From the NCBI GenBank assembly GCA_025056155.1, contig JANWWL010000006.1:248001-312000 (forward strand): DNA of 64,000 nt, read 5' to 3'. The position numbers and the translations under genes are program-made. The notes under the pieces are model-generated. The model made no database searches. It was not told the DNA's origin and saw only the letters and a program-made list of their open reading frames with translations. Positions 27,235-36,422 of this stretch are shown in pieces. The stretch comes from Sphingomonadaceae bacterium (GTDB lineage Bacteria; Pseudomonadota; Alphaproteobacteria; Sphingomonadales; Sphingomonadaceae). Positions within the stretch are counted from its first letter, which is position 1. Each line of letters opens with the position of its first letter.

Positions 27235-29369
27235 GCGAGCCCCAGTTCCTCCAACAGCTCGCGCGCCCCCTCCACCTTCTCGAGCACGAAGCGCAGGTAG
27301 CGGGCGTCGACCGCGATGGTCCGCGTGAGGGCCTCGTCGAACCACCAGTCCGACAGCATGCCCTCGATCGTGCCGTCGAAGGCCAGGCCCACCAGCTCGC
27401 CGTGCGCATCGAGCACGGCCGAGCCGGAGTTGCCGTTCGTGATGTCGGTTGAAGACAGGAAGTTGACCGGCAGCGTCCCCAAGGTCGGCGAGGCGCAGCA
27501 GGCCCAGTCGCCGGCCCGCAGTGCCGTCAAGAGGGCCGGAGGGCTCGCGAAGGGTTCCGCGCCACGGTCCTTGGCCAGGATCTCGGGCCCGGTGGTGAAC
27601 GCGGCCCAAGCGCCGTCCTGCCGCTCGGGTCGGCCTGCCACGTGCCCGAAGGTGAAGCGCAGCGAGCCGTTGGCATCGGGATAGAGCCTTCGGCCTTCCG
27701 CGGCCGCGTGCGCCATCACCGCCTCCATGCGGGCCGTGCGCGCGGCATCGATCCGGCCGTCCAACTCCTTGCGCCGGGCTTCGAGCGCCAGATCCTGCGC
27801 ATGGGCCGCGACCGCCAGCTGGATGAAGGGGTCGTCGGAGGCCATGAAGTCCGCCACCGGCCGGTCGAGCCACGCCAGCCGCTCGGCGCGGTCGGCCAGG
27901 CGGGTCTCGGCATAAAGCCGATCGAGGCCGATCTCGGCGATCTTGGCTTCGAGCGCGGTGTTCCGCTGCGCCTCGGGCAGGGTCGCGACTTCGGCCAGCG
28001 CCTGTTCGAGGATCGCCCGGTCGATTCGGGGCACGTAGCGCCGGTCGACGAGGCTTAGCCGGTCGACGATCGCCTGTCGGTCGCGGTCCTGGAAGCCGGG
28101 CTCGCGGTCGGCGTCGGGCCGCAGGCGCTCGTTGGCCCAGCGATACAGCGTGCGCGCGGCCTGGAGGAGCTGCGCGCGCTGGAGCACCTGGTGGACGAGG
28201 CGCGCCTCCTCAGCGGCGAGCGCCTGGGGGGTGAGGGCATCGAAGTTCGCCAGGGCCATCGCGTGCGGGCGACGATGGCGGGACCCGGCCGCCCATTCCT
28301 TTAGCCGCGCTTCGGCCTGCCGCTTGCGCGCGACCAGGTCCAGTCGGTGCGCCATCTCGAGCTGGCCCGCGATCTTCTTGGCGATGTTGTCCGCTCCGGC
28401 CTTGATGGCGGCATAGGCGATGCGCTCGGCCTCGGTGCGCGCCTCCCGATCGATCAGGGCCGAGAAGTCGGCCAGCATTCGCTGCTGGCGGGGCAGGATC
28501 CGCCCGAACCAGCCCTCGGCCTCGGCCGCGGTGCGCAAGCGCTCGGTGAGACCCGGAAACCCCGCGACGACCACGAAGTCCCCCTCCTTAAGGTCGCCGC
28601 GCGCGACCTTGAGGAAGGCCCGCGGCCGGTAGGGCACGTTCGTGGCCGCGAAGGGGGCGGGCCGGCCGTCGGGCCCGACGTAGGCACGATAGAAGGCGAA
28701 GTCGCCCGTGTGCCGGGGCCACTGCCAGTTGTCGACATCGCCCCCGAAGTTGCCGATACCGTCGGCGGGCGCATAGACCAGGCGCACGTCCAGGATTTCG
28801 AGCATGCGCTGCCGCCAGTATTGGCGCCCGCCGAAATAGGGACGCACCTCGCAGCGAACGCCGGGCGAGGTCTCGCAAGCGGCCACCAGCGCCTTGCGAT
28901 TGGCCTCCAGCCGCTGGATGCGCTCGGCACCTACCAGCCGTGGGGTGATCCCGGCCGTCATGCCGGCCGTCACGTCCTCCAGCGCCTCGAGCACGAAGAC
29001 TCGCGTGCCTGGGGCGGCGGGCAGCTCCTCTGCCCGAGTGCGGGCCAGGAACCCGTCGCGGAGCAGGTTGCGCGCTGGGGTCGCGTTGAACTGGAGGGAG
29101 CCCAGCACGCAGTGGTGGTTCGTGGCGACGAGCCCCTCCGGCGACACGAAGCTGCCCGAGCAGCCACCGAGCGACACGACGGCGCTCAAGGGGGCTGACG
29201 CGAGGTCGGCCAGCCGTTCGGGCGGCAGGCGCAGGCCCGCCCGACGGAGTTCGGCGGCAAGCTGCGGGGCCTGGCTCGGCAACCACATCCCCTCGGCCGC
29301 CCGGGCCGGGCCCGCCAGAACGAAGGCCAGAGCCACGAGAGGCGGAGCCAGCAAGCGCACGGCGGGCAT
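27075..29369 (-). CDS. S46 family dipeptidyl-peptidase (DPP7/DPP11-like), exported
   Basis: A 764-residue serine exopeptidase that removes dipeptides from peptide N-termini in the periplasm. Residues 1-24 form a signal peptide ending Ala-Arg-Ala. The chymotrypsin-like triad is visible as His in Thr-Asn-His-His-Cys-Val, Asp in Asp-Phe-Ala-Phe-Tyr-Arg and Ser648 in Gly-Asn-Ser-Gly-Ser-Ala. At the position that is Gly in DPP7 and Arg in DPP11 (25 after the Ser) there is a Ser, which argues against DPP11-type acidic preference. The family domain ends near the Leu-Glu-Glu-Leu-Gly-Leu segment; about 55 extra low-complexity residues follow, encoded antisense to the transporter. Confidence 0.88.
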   Translation of the reverse strand: MPAVRLLAPPLVALAFVLAGPARAAEGMWLPSQAPQLAAELRRAGLRLPPERLADLASAPLSAVVSLGGCSGSFVSPEGLVATNHHCVLGSLQFNATPARNLLRDGFLARTRAEELPAAPGTRVFVLEALEDVTAGMTAGITPRLVGAERIQRLEANRKALVAACETSPGVRCEVRPYFGGRQYWRQRMLEILDVRLVYAPADGIGNFGGDVDNWQWPRHTGDFAFYRAYVGPDGRPAPFAATNVPYRPRAFLKVARGDLKEGDFVVVAGFPGLTERLRTAAEAEGWFGRILPRQQRMLADFSALIDREARTEAERIAYAAIKAGADNIAKKIAGQLEMAHRLDLVARKRQAEARLKEWAAGSRHRRPHAMALANFDALTPQALAAEEARLVHQVLQRAQLLQAARTLYRWANERLRPDADREPGFQDRDRQAIVDRLSLVDRRYVPRIDRAILEQALAEVATLPEAQRNTALEAKIAEIGLDRLYAETRLADRAERLAWLDRPVADFMASDDPFIQLAVAAHAQDLALEARRKELDGRIDAARTARMEAVMAHAAAEGRRLYPDANGSLRFTFGHVAGRPERQDGAWAAFTTGPEILAKDRGAEPFASPPALLTALRAGDWACCASPTLGTLPVNFLSSTDITNGNSGSAVLDAHGELVGLAFDGTIEGMLSDWWFDEALTRTIAVDARYLRFVLEKVEGARELLEELGLAQPARRASASSRSSATPTTVKGTARITPSGPMSRPKATSEKMVSAGGRSASRL

Positions 29370-29375
29370 GTCGAG

Positions 29376-31832
29376 ATGACCGTGAACGGACGCATGGCTC
29401 CTAGGGCGGGCCGCGGGCAACGACAACCGGCCGACGATCCTGGGCTGCCGCCCGCCCTGGCCGCCTGGTTCGCGCGGCGCGGCTGGCGACTGCGCCGCCA
29501 CCAGCGGGAGATGCTGGCTGCCGCCCGCGAGGGCGCGCACGTGCTGCTCGTGGCCCCAACCGGCGCCGGCAAGACCCTGGCCGGCTTCCTGCCCGTTCTC
29601 GCCGAGGCCGCACGCGGAGAACCCCGGCCGGGGCTCAAGGCGATCCACGTCTCGCCGCTCAAGGCCCTGGCCCACGACATCGCACGGAACCTGCTCACCC
29701 CCGTCACCGAGGCGGGGCTGCCGCTTCGCGTCGAGACGCGCACGGGCGACACGCCGCAGGCCGCACGCCAGCGCCAGCGGGCCGACCCGCCCGACATCCT
29801 GGTCACCACGCCCGAAAGCCTGTCGCTGTTGCTCACCTGGCCGGACACGGGCCACCTGGTGGCGGGGCTCGAGACGGTCGTGGTGGACGAAATCCACGAG
29901 CTCGCCCCCACCAAGCGCGGGGACCTGGTGGCCCTGGCGCTCGCCCGGCTCCAGGCGCTGGCCCCCAAGCTGCGGCGCGTAGGCCTGTCGGCCACGGTGG
30001 CCGAGCCCTTGGCCCTCGCCCGCTGGCTGGCCCCAGTGGGCGGGGATGCCCGAATTCTCGAAGGGGAGGAGGGGCCCGCCCCCATCATCCACATCCTGGT
30101 GCCGGGTGGGCGCATCCCCTGGAGCGGGCACAACGGCCGGCACGCGGCCGCCGAAGTGATGCGCCTCATCGAAGCCCATCGGCAGACCGTCGTGTTCGTG
30201 AACACGCGCGCCGTGGCCGAGCTCGTGTTCCGCGACCTGTGGGCCGTCAACGACCGGGCGCTGCCTATCGGCATCCACCACGGCAGCCTTTCCCGGGAAG
30301 CCCGCACCCGCTGCGAGGCCGCCTTGGCCCAGGGGCGGCTGCGCGCGGTGGTGGCCACCTCCAGCCTGGACCTCGGCATCGACTGGGGGGACGTGGACCT
30401 GGTGGTGCAGATGGGGGCGCCCAAGGGGGCGGCGCGCCTCATCCAGCGCACGGGCCGGGCCAACCACCGGCTGGAAGAACCCTCCAGGGCCATCATCGTG
30501 CCCGGCAACCGGTTCGAGTATCTCGAAGCGCTGGCGGCGGTCGAGGCGGTCGCGGACCGCGACCTCGAACCCTTGCGGCTGCGCCCGGGTGGGCTGGATG
30601 TGCTGGCCCAGCACGTCACGGGGCTCACGGCGGCGGGGCCGGTCGCCCCGGATGCGCTGTTCGCCGAAGTGCGCACCGCAAGCCCTTACGCTGGCCTCGA
30701 CCGGCGGGATTTCGACCGCGTGATCGACCTGGTCGCCACGGGCGGCTATGCGCTCAGGGCCTACGAGCGCTTCCGCCGCATCGTGCCCACGCGCGACGGG
30801 CGTCTGCGCCTCGCCCACCCTCGGCTCGCCGCACGCCATCGGGCGAACGCCGGCGTCATCGTCGAGGCGCCCGCCGTCGAGGTGCGCCTGGGCCGCGGCC
30901 GGAAGCTCGGCACGGTCGAGGAATGGTTCGCAAGCCAGCTGCGGCCCGGCGACAGCTTCGCCTTCGCCGGCATCAACCTGGAAGTGACGGGCATGGACGA
31001 GCGCGCGCTCTTCACCCGCCTGTCGCGCAAGCCCCCGGCGATCCCGACCTACGTGGGTGGGCGGATGCCGCTGGCCACCAACCTGGCGGAGCGGGTGCGC
31101 AGCATGCTGGCCGATCCCGCCACCTGGACCCGGATGCCCCCCGACGTGCAGGAGTGGCTGGAGTTGCAACGGCACCGCTCGGTGCTGCCGTCACCCGACC
31201 GGCTGCTGGTCGAGACCTTCCCCCGGGCGGGGCTTCACTATCTGGTGCTCTACGGGTTCGAAGGGCGCAACGCCCACCAGGCGCTGGGCATGCTGCTCAC
31301 GCAGAGAATGGAGCGGGCGGGGCGGAAGCCCCTGGGCTTCGTCGCGTCCGACTATGCGCTGGCCGTCTGGAGCCTTTGCGCCGTGGAGCGACCGGCCGAC
31401 CTCTTCGCCGGCGACATCGTGGGCGAGGAGCTTAAGTCCTGGATCGAAGCGACGCCGTTCTTGCGCCGCGCGTTTCGCGACGTGGCCGTCATCTCCGGGC
31501 TCGTGCCCCGGGGGGAGCCCGGCCGGCCCAAGGCCGCACGGGCCCTCGTCGTCTCGACCGATCTCGTCTTCGAGGTGCTGAGGCGGCACGAACCCGGGCA
31601 CCTGCTGCTCGAGGAGGCCTGGACGGAAGCGCGGCGCCGGTTGACGGATGTCGAGCGGTTGGCCGCGCTCCTCGAACGGGCGCGGGCGCGGCTGTTGTTC
31701 GTGCCGCTCACCCGCCCCAGCCCCCTTTCCCTCCCCGTGCTGCTCGAGGCGGGCCGCGAGCAAGTGCCGGGAGTCGACGAGGACGAGCTGCTGGCCGCCG
31801 TAGGCGAGCCGCCACGCCCGGTGCCGGCATAG
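29376..31832 (+). CDS. Lhr-type DEXH-box DNA helicase (ligase-associated DNA repair type)
   Basis: An 818-residue superfamily 2 helicase of the Lhr-core kind. Walker A Ala-Pro-Thr-Gly-Ala-Gly-Lys-Thr is at 60-67, motif II Asp-Glu-Ile-His at 171-174, motif III Leu-Ser-Ala-Thr and motif VI Gln-Arg-Thr-Gly-Arg-Ala. A winged-helix and Lhr-specific C-terminal region follow. The 800-residue class usually sits with a DNA ligase, an exonuclease and a PdeM phosphoesterase; none is next to it here. It begins 6 bp from the divergent S46 gene, so the promoters must lie inside coding sequence or the true start is the ATG at 29394. Confidence 0.88.
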   Translation: MTVNGRMAPRAGRGQRQPADDPGLPPALAAWFARRGWRLRRHQREMLAAAREGAHVLLVAPTGAGKTLAGFLPVLAEAARGEPRPGLKAIHVSPLKALAHDIARNLLTPVTEAGLPLRVETRTGDTPQAARQRQRADPPDILVTTPESLSLLLTWPDTGHLVAGLETVVVDEIHELAPTKRGDLVALALARLQALAPKLRRVGLSATVAEPLALARWLAPVGGDARILEGEEGPAPIIHILVPGGRIPWSGHNGRHAAAEVMRLIEAHRQTVVFVNTRAVAELVFRDLWAVNDRALPIGIHHGSLSREARTRCEAALAQGRLRAVVATSSLDLGIDWGDVDLVVQMGAPKGAARLIQRTGRANHRLEEPSRAIIVPGNRFEYLEALAAVEAVADRDLEPLRLRPGGLDVLAQHVTGLTAAGPVAPDALFAEVRTASPYAGLDRRDFDRVIDLVATGGYALRAYERFRRIVPTRDGRLRLAHPRLAARHRANAGVIVEAPAVEVRLGRGRKLGTVEEWFASQLRPGDSFAFAGINLEVTGMDERALFTRLSRKPPAIPTYVGGRMPLATNLAERVRSMLADPATWTRMPPDVQEWLELQRHRSVLPSPDRLLVETFPRAGLHYLVLYGFEGRNAHQALGMLLTQRMERAGRKPLGFVASDYALAVWSLCAVERPADLFAGDIVGEELKSWIEATPFLRRAFRDVAVISGLVPRGEPGRPKAARALVVSTDLVFEVLRRHEPGHLLLEEAWTEARRRLTDVERLAALLERARARLLFVPLTRPSPLSLPVLLEAGREQVPGVDEDELLAAVGEPPRPVPA

Positions 31833-31834
31833 GC

Positions 31835-31852
31835 CTGTCATCGCGCCGTCAC
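31835..31852 (+). promoter_or_regulatory. PHO box upstream of the lipoprotein/TonB receptor operon
   Basis: CTGTCAT, a 4-nt spacer CGCG, then CCGTCAC: a direct repeat with the exact 7-4-7 layout bound by PhoB. The first half is a full consensus match and the second matches 5 of 7. It starts 2 bp after the helicase stop and ends 104 bp before the lipoprotein ATG. No clear -10 box can be read downstream. Confidence 0.65.
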
Positions 31853-31956
31853 AAAACCGCAACTCCGCCTTCACGCCCGCCGGCTAGGGCTGCGCTGTCC
31901 GCTGGGGGGCATCCCGTCGGGCAGCCGATTCCGCCATCCGGGACAGAGGGGATCCC

Positions 31957-33522
31957 ATGACCGAGTTTCGCACCCTGCTTCTCATCGGGTCCGCGCTGGC
32001 GCTCGCCGCGTGCACGGGGGCCAACGACGTGGCCAGCCCGGGCGAGGGGATCATCATCGCCCCGACCCCCACTCCCACGCCCACCCCGACTCCGACCCCC
32101 ACGCCCACCCCGACGCCGACCCCCACGCCGACGGGGCCCGATCCGGACTGTCCGGCCGGCACCATCAACGTGGGGCTGGTGGCGGGCCTCAGGAACTGCC
32201 AGCTGACCGGCGTCCTCGAAACCAACCTGCTGTTGCCCTATCGCCCAGGGACCTACTATTCGCTGTCGGGCCGGGTGGACGTGGGCCGCGACATCGGCGG
32301 CGACGGCAATCGGCCCGGCGGACGGCAAGTGACCCTGGCTATCGAGCCTGGGGTCGTCATCTTCGGCTCGTCGGGCGCTGACTTCCTGCTCGTCAACCGC
32401 GGCTCGCGCCTGATCGCCAACGGCGAGCCCAACCGGCCCATCATTTTCACCAGCCGGGCCAACATCGAAGGTACCTCGACCGACCAGTCGATCGGCCAGT
32501 GGGGCGGTCTCGTGCTGTTGGGCCGGGCGCCCATCAACCGCTGCATCGGCGCCGGCATCCCGGGCGGCTCGGTCAACTGCGAATCCCAGATCGAAGGGAC
32601 GACGAACGCCTTCTACGGCGGGGCCACGCCTACGGACTCCTCGGGATCGCTGCGTTATGTCCAGGTGCGCTATCCGGGCTTCGAGATCGCGCCGGGCAAC
32701 GAGCTCAACGGGATTACCCTGGGTGGCGTGGGCTCGGGCACGGTGATGGAGTACGTGCAAGTCCACAACAGCTCGGACGACGGGTTCGAGTGGTTCGGGG
32801 GCACGGTCAACGCCAAGTATCTGATTGGCACCGGCAACGACGACGACACGCTGGACACCGACTTTGGCTATAAGGGCCGCAACCAGTTCGTGCTCGTCGT
32901 CCAGAGGGCCGAAGGCGGGGACCGCTCGATCGAGGCCGACACGACCGGCAACGACCTGTTCACGCCCCGGTCGAACCCGCTGTTCGCCAACCTCACCATC
33001 ATCCATCGCCGGCCGCCGGCGGCCATCCTGCAGCGCGGGGGCACCGACTTCCGGATCTTCAACGCGATCGTGAACACCTCGGTCGGCAACGGCTGCGTGC
33101 AGATGGCCAATCCGTTCACGATCAGCGGGCCGGATGCCGCGCTCGACAAGGTGGGGCCGCCGGTCTTCCGCTCGACCTTCTTCAGCTGCGGTGCCACGAC
33201 CGCCGTGGCCGGCACGGGCATCACCGTGGACCAGATCACGGCGATCCTGAACGGCACGAACGTGACGCCGCCCATCGAGACGCGCAACGTGCTGAATGGC
33301 ACCAGCACGCTCACGGGCGTCTTCTTCCCTGGGGCGAACGAGCGGGCGGTGACGCCCACGCCCGTCGCCGGGCAGGATCCCACGGGCTACATCCAGAACA
33401 CCACCTATATCGGGGCGTTCCGCGACGAGAACGACCGCTGGTTCAACGGGTGGAGCTGTGGTCTGGGCGCGCCCAACCCCGCCTGCACGGCCGTGCCGCG
33501 GCCGCGCGGACCCGGAAGCTGA
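31957..33522 (+). CDS. Predicted outer-membrane lipoprotein with beta-helix-like repeats
   Basis: A 521-residue protein with a lipoprotein signal (Leu-Ala-Ala-Cys, Cys19). A Pro-Thr spacer (residues 36-59) separates the lipid anchor from a large domain rich in Asn/Gly/Val strands that looks like a right-handed parallel beta-helix, for example Leu-Arg-Tyr-Val-Gln-Val-Arg and Met-Glu-Tyr-Val-Gln-Val-His. Cys pairs suggest disulfides. The TonB receptor starts 89 bp downstream on the same strand, a pairing I recall from other sphingomonads and Caulobacter, without a proven role. With the PHO box before it, binding of a phosphorus-containing ligand is a reasonable but untested idea. Confidence 0.8.
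   Translation: MTEFRTLLLIGSALALAACTGANDVASPGEGIIIAPTPTPTPTPTPTPTPTPTPTPTPTGPDPDCPAGTINVGLVAGLRNCQLTGVLETNLLLPYRPGTYYSLSGRVDVGRDIGGDGNRPGGRQVTLAIEPGVVIFGSSGADFLLVNRGSRLIANGEPNRPIIFTSRANIEGTSTDQSIGQWGGLVLLGRAPINRCIGAGIPGGSVNCESQIEGTTNAFYGGATPTDSSGSLRYVQVRYPGFEIAPGNELNGITLGGVGSGTVMEYVQVHNSSDDGFEWFGGTVNAKYLIGTGNDDDTLDTDFGYKGRNQFVLVVQRAEGGDRSIEADTTGNDLFTPRSNPLFANLTIIHRRPPAAILQRGGTDFRIFNAIVNTSVGNGCVQMANPFTISGPDAALDKVGPPVFRSTFFSCGATTAVAGTGITVDQITAILNGTNVTPPIETRNVLNGTSTLTGVFFPGANERAVTPTPVAGQDPTGYIQNTTYIGAFRDENDRWFNGWSCGLGAPNPACTAVPRPRGPGS
32062..32133 (+). repeat. In-frame Pro-Thr microsatellite
   Basis: Twelve consecutive 6-bp units, each coding Pro-Thr with varied third bases, form the linker after the lipoprotein anchor. 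Loss or gain of units keeps the frame, so linker length may vary between strains. Confidence 0.9.
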
Positions 33523-33611
33523 GGGGCCGGCAGGGTGCGGGGCGGGCGCCGGCGTGTCCCCCGCCCCCCAACGCGCTTGGAAGGCAGCGGGCTAGGGTTC
33601 GGGGGTAGACG

Positions 33612-36311
33612 ATGATGATCCAGCTCAGGTTGGGGTCGGTGCTGCTGCTCACGTCGATGCTCGGCGGGTGGCCGGCCCTGGCCCAGACGCCGCCGCGCCC
33701 GCCCGTAACTTTCGACGAGGAGCCGCCGGCCGAGGAAGAGGTGGAGATCGTCGCTCCCGGCACCGGGGGATTGCAGGCGGACGAGATCGTCGTCATCGGC
33801 CGGAACATTCCCAACGTCATCCGCACCACCCCGCAGGTGGTCTCGGTGCTGTCGCAGGCCGAGATCGCACGGACCGGGGAAGGCGACATCGCCGGGGCGC
33901 TGAAGCGGGTGACGGGGCTTAGCCTCGTGTCGGACAAGTACGTCTATGTCCGGGGGCTGGGCGAACGCTATTCGGCCGCCCTCCTCAACGGTCTGCCCCT
34001 GCCGTCGCCCGAGCCGTTGAAGCGCGTCATTCCGCTCGACCTGTTTCCCACCTCCGTCATCTCCTCGTCCATCGTCCAGAAGAGCTTCACGCCCAACTTC
34101 CCCGGTGAGTTCGGCGGTGGGGTGATCAACCTCACCACTCGCTCCATCCCCACTGAGCGGTTCCTGGAAGTTGGCATCAGCGCGGGCGGCAACTCGGTAA
34201 CGACGGGGCTTCTGGGCTACACCTACTTCGGCTCGCGCACCGACTTCACCGGTTTCGACGACGGCACGCGCCGCCTGCCCGCCCCCATCCGGGCGGCCAA
34301 CCGCACCGGCAAGCGACTGGAGGTGGGAAGCGACTTCGACCTCGAGACCGTCCAGCGCGCGACCGCGAGCCTCGTCAATGCGCCCACCACCCTCATCCAG
34401 CGCAACGACAACATCCCGGCGAACATGGGCTTCGGCTTCGCGGCCGGGAACAGCTGGGAGGTGGGGGAGAACCTGTTCGGCCTGGTCGTGTCCGGCGGCT
34501 GGGACAACAGCTGGCGCACCCAGGGGGGCTTCCAGCAGGTGGCGGGCGGGGTCGCCGTGATCGACGGGGAGGAGGGCCTGGATGCCGACCAGGACTACCG
34601 GTTCCTGTCGACCAACAACAACATCCGGGTCAACGGCCTGCTGGGTGCGTCGTTCGAGTTCGGCGAACACAAGATCCGCGCCACCAATTTCTTCGTGCGC
34701 GACGTGATCAAGGAAGCCCGCATGCAGCGCGGCTTCGACCGGATCAACGTGGGCGACGACGACGAGGTGCTGCGCAGCTTCACGAGCTGGTTCCAGCGCC
34801 AGCTCTACACGTCGCAGCTGGTGGGCGAGTTCAAGTTCGGCGACCTGTCGATCACTGCCCGGGGGGCCTACGCGGAATCCGAGCGCAAGTCGCCCTACGA
34901 ACGGTCCGACAGCTACCGGCGCGACCGGTCGGTGGGCGGCAAGTTCGTGAACGACCTCACGCAGAACGGCAACTTCGCGCGCATCGCGTTCTCGACCCTC
35001 ATCGACGAAGTGGTGGGCGCCAACCTCGACGCCGCCTACCGGCTCACCCTGTTCGACCGGCCGTTCGTGTTCTCGGCAGGCTACGGCTTCTACGACAACT
35101 ATCGGGAATCGGAACGGCGCGACTATCGCTACGTCCGCGCCAACGGGGCCGCCCTGCCCATCGCGGTGGCCCAGCAGCGGATCGACTTCCTGCTGTCCGA
35201 CTACAACGTCTACACCTACGGCGTCGTCCTGCGCGAGGTGTCGGGTGCGGAAGGGGCCGCCTTCTATGCGGCGGGCCTCAGGGTGCACGCGGGCTACCTG
35301 CAGTTCGACGGGGAGATCCTGGACGGCCTCAAGATCAACGGCGGGGTGCGCTACGAACGGGGCAACCAGTTCGTCTCGCCCCGAGGGCTGTTCGCCACCG
35401 ACCCGCCGCTGCCCCAGACGCGGATCGAGCGCGACTATTTCCTGCCCGGTGGCACCATCACCTGGAACTTCGCGCCCGACATGCAGATCCGGCTGGCCGG
35501 TTCGCGCACCATCGCGCGGCCGCAATTCCGTGAGCAGGCGCCACAGCCCTACCTCGACATCGACACCGACCGCACGGCGTTCGGCAACCAGTATCTGGTC
35601 GACAGCCAGCTCCTCAACGCCGAAGGGCGCTACGAGTGGTACATCGGCGAACAGGATCGCATCACGCTGGGCGGCTTCTTCAAGCGCGTGCGCAACCCCA
35701 TCGAGGCCGTCTCGTTCGAATCGGGGGGCACGTTCCTCATCACCTTCGCAAACGCCCCCCGCGCCCGCCTCATCGGGGGTGAGGCGGAGTTCGTGAAGTT
35801 CTTCCCCCTCGACGGACTGGGCCTTGGCCTGCTCGAGGAACGGCGGTTCCTCGTGAACGCCAACTATACCTACACCCGCTCGAAGCTCCTCATCCGCGAG
35901 GGCGATACGACCATCAACACGGCAGGAAGCGTGATCGCGGCGTCCGACCTGTTCATCGACGGCACGCCGCTCACCGGCCAGTCGGATCATGTCGCCAACC
36001 TGGAGCTGGGCTTCAGCCACCGCGAGCGCCTGTCGGAGCAGACGATCCTGTTGGGCTACGCCAGCGAGCGCGTGACCCAGCGGGGGCCCACGGGCACGCC
36101 GGACTACCGGGAACGTCCGGGGTTCCAGCTGGACTTCGTGTGGCGCGAGGCGGTGCGGCTCGGCCGCCGGCCGGTGGAACTCAAGTTCGAAGCCCGCAAC
36201 CTGACGAACACCGACTACCGGGAATTCCAACGGCTGAACCGCTCGCGCATCTTCATCAACCAGTACGAACGGGGCCGCGACTTCTCGTTCAGCCTGAACG
36301 TGGCGTTCTGA
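33612..36311 (+). CDS. TonB-dependent outer membrane receptor
   Basis: An 899-residue receptor that imports a ligand across the outer membrane using TonB energy. A signal peptide (about 1-25, Ala-Leu-Ala-Gln end) is followed by an acidic segment, a TonB box Asp-Glu-Ile-Val-Val-Ile-Gly (57-63) and a plug domain with Val-Arg-Gly-Leu-Gly-Glu-Arg-Tyr and Gly-Gly-Gly-Val-Ile-Asn-Leu. The long beta-barrel ends with the aromatic Phe-Ser-Leu-Asn-Val-Ala-Phe. It lies 89 bp after the lipoprotein with no terminator or own PHO box, so one operon is likely. The ligand is unknown; a phosphate ester is suggested only by the upstream PHO box. Confidence 0.92.
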   Translation: MMIQLRLGSVLLLTSMLGGWPALAQTPPRPPVTFDEEPPAEEEVEIVAPGTGGLQADEIVVIGRNIPNVIRTTPQVVSVLSQAEIARTGEGDIAGALKRVTGLSLVSDKYVYVRGLGERYSAALLNGLPLPSPEPLKRVIPLDLFPTSVISSSIVQKSFTPNFPGEFGGGVINLTTRSIPTERFLEVGISAGGNSVTTGLLGYTYFGSRTDFTGFDDGTRRLPAPIRAANRTGKRLEVGSDFDLETVQRATASLVNAPTTLIQRNDNIPANMGFGFAAGNSWEVGENLFGLVVSGGWDNSWRTQGGFQQVAGGVAVIDGEEGLDADQDYRFLSTNNNIRVNGLLGASFEFGEHKIRATNFFVRDVIKEARMQRGFDRINVGDDDEVLRSFTSWFQRQLYTSQLVGEFKFGDLSITARGAYAESERKSPYERSDSYRRDRSVGGKFVNDLTQNGNFARIAFSTLIDEVVGANLDAAYRLTLFDRPFVFSAGYGFYDNYRESERRDYRYVRANGAALPIAVAQQRIDFLLSDYNVYTYGVVLREVSGAEGAAFYAAGLRVHAGYLQFDGEILDGLKINGGVRYERGNQFVSPRGLFATDPPLPQTRIERDYFLPGGTITWNFAPDMQIRLAGSRTIARPQFREQAPQPYLDIDTDRTAFGNQYLVDSQLLNAEGRYEWYIGEQDRITLGGFFKRVRNPIEAVSFESGGTFLITFANAPRARLIGGEAEFVKFFPLDGLGLGLLEERRFLVNANYTYTRSKLLIREGDTTINTAGSVIAASDLFIDGTPLTGQSDHVANLELGFSHRERLSEQTILLGYASERVTQRGPTGTPDYRERPGFQLDFVWREAVRLGRRPVELKFEARNLTNTDYREFQRLNRSRIFINQYERGRDFSFSLNVAF

Positions 36312-36422
36312 CGCCCGTGGCCGCCCCAGGCGGCGGGCGCGGGTGGGCGGCGAGGTGGGCGACGGGTTGGGGGGCGAGGCGTCGGGGGCCCGTGAGGCCG
36401 CGCGCTCAAGCCGCCCGACGGG

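Noticed and set aside
29370-31175. Upstream extension of the S46 peptidase frame by about 600 codons
   Set aside because: It runs antisense through the Lhr helicase; the real protein begins with a signal peptide at 29369.
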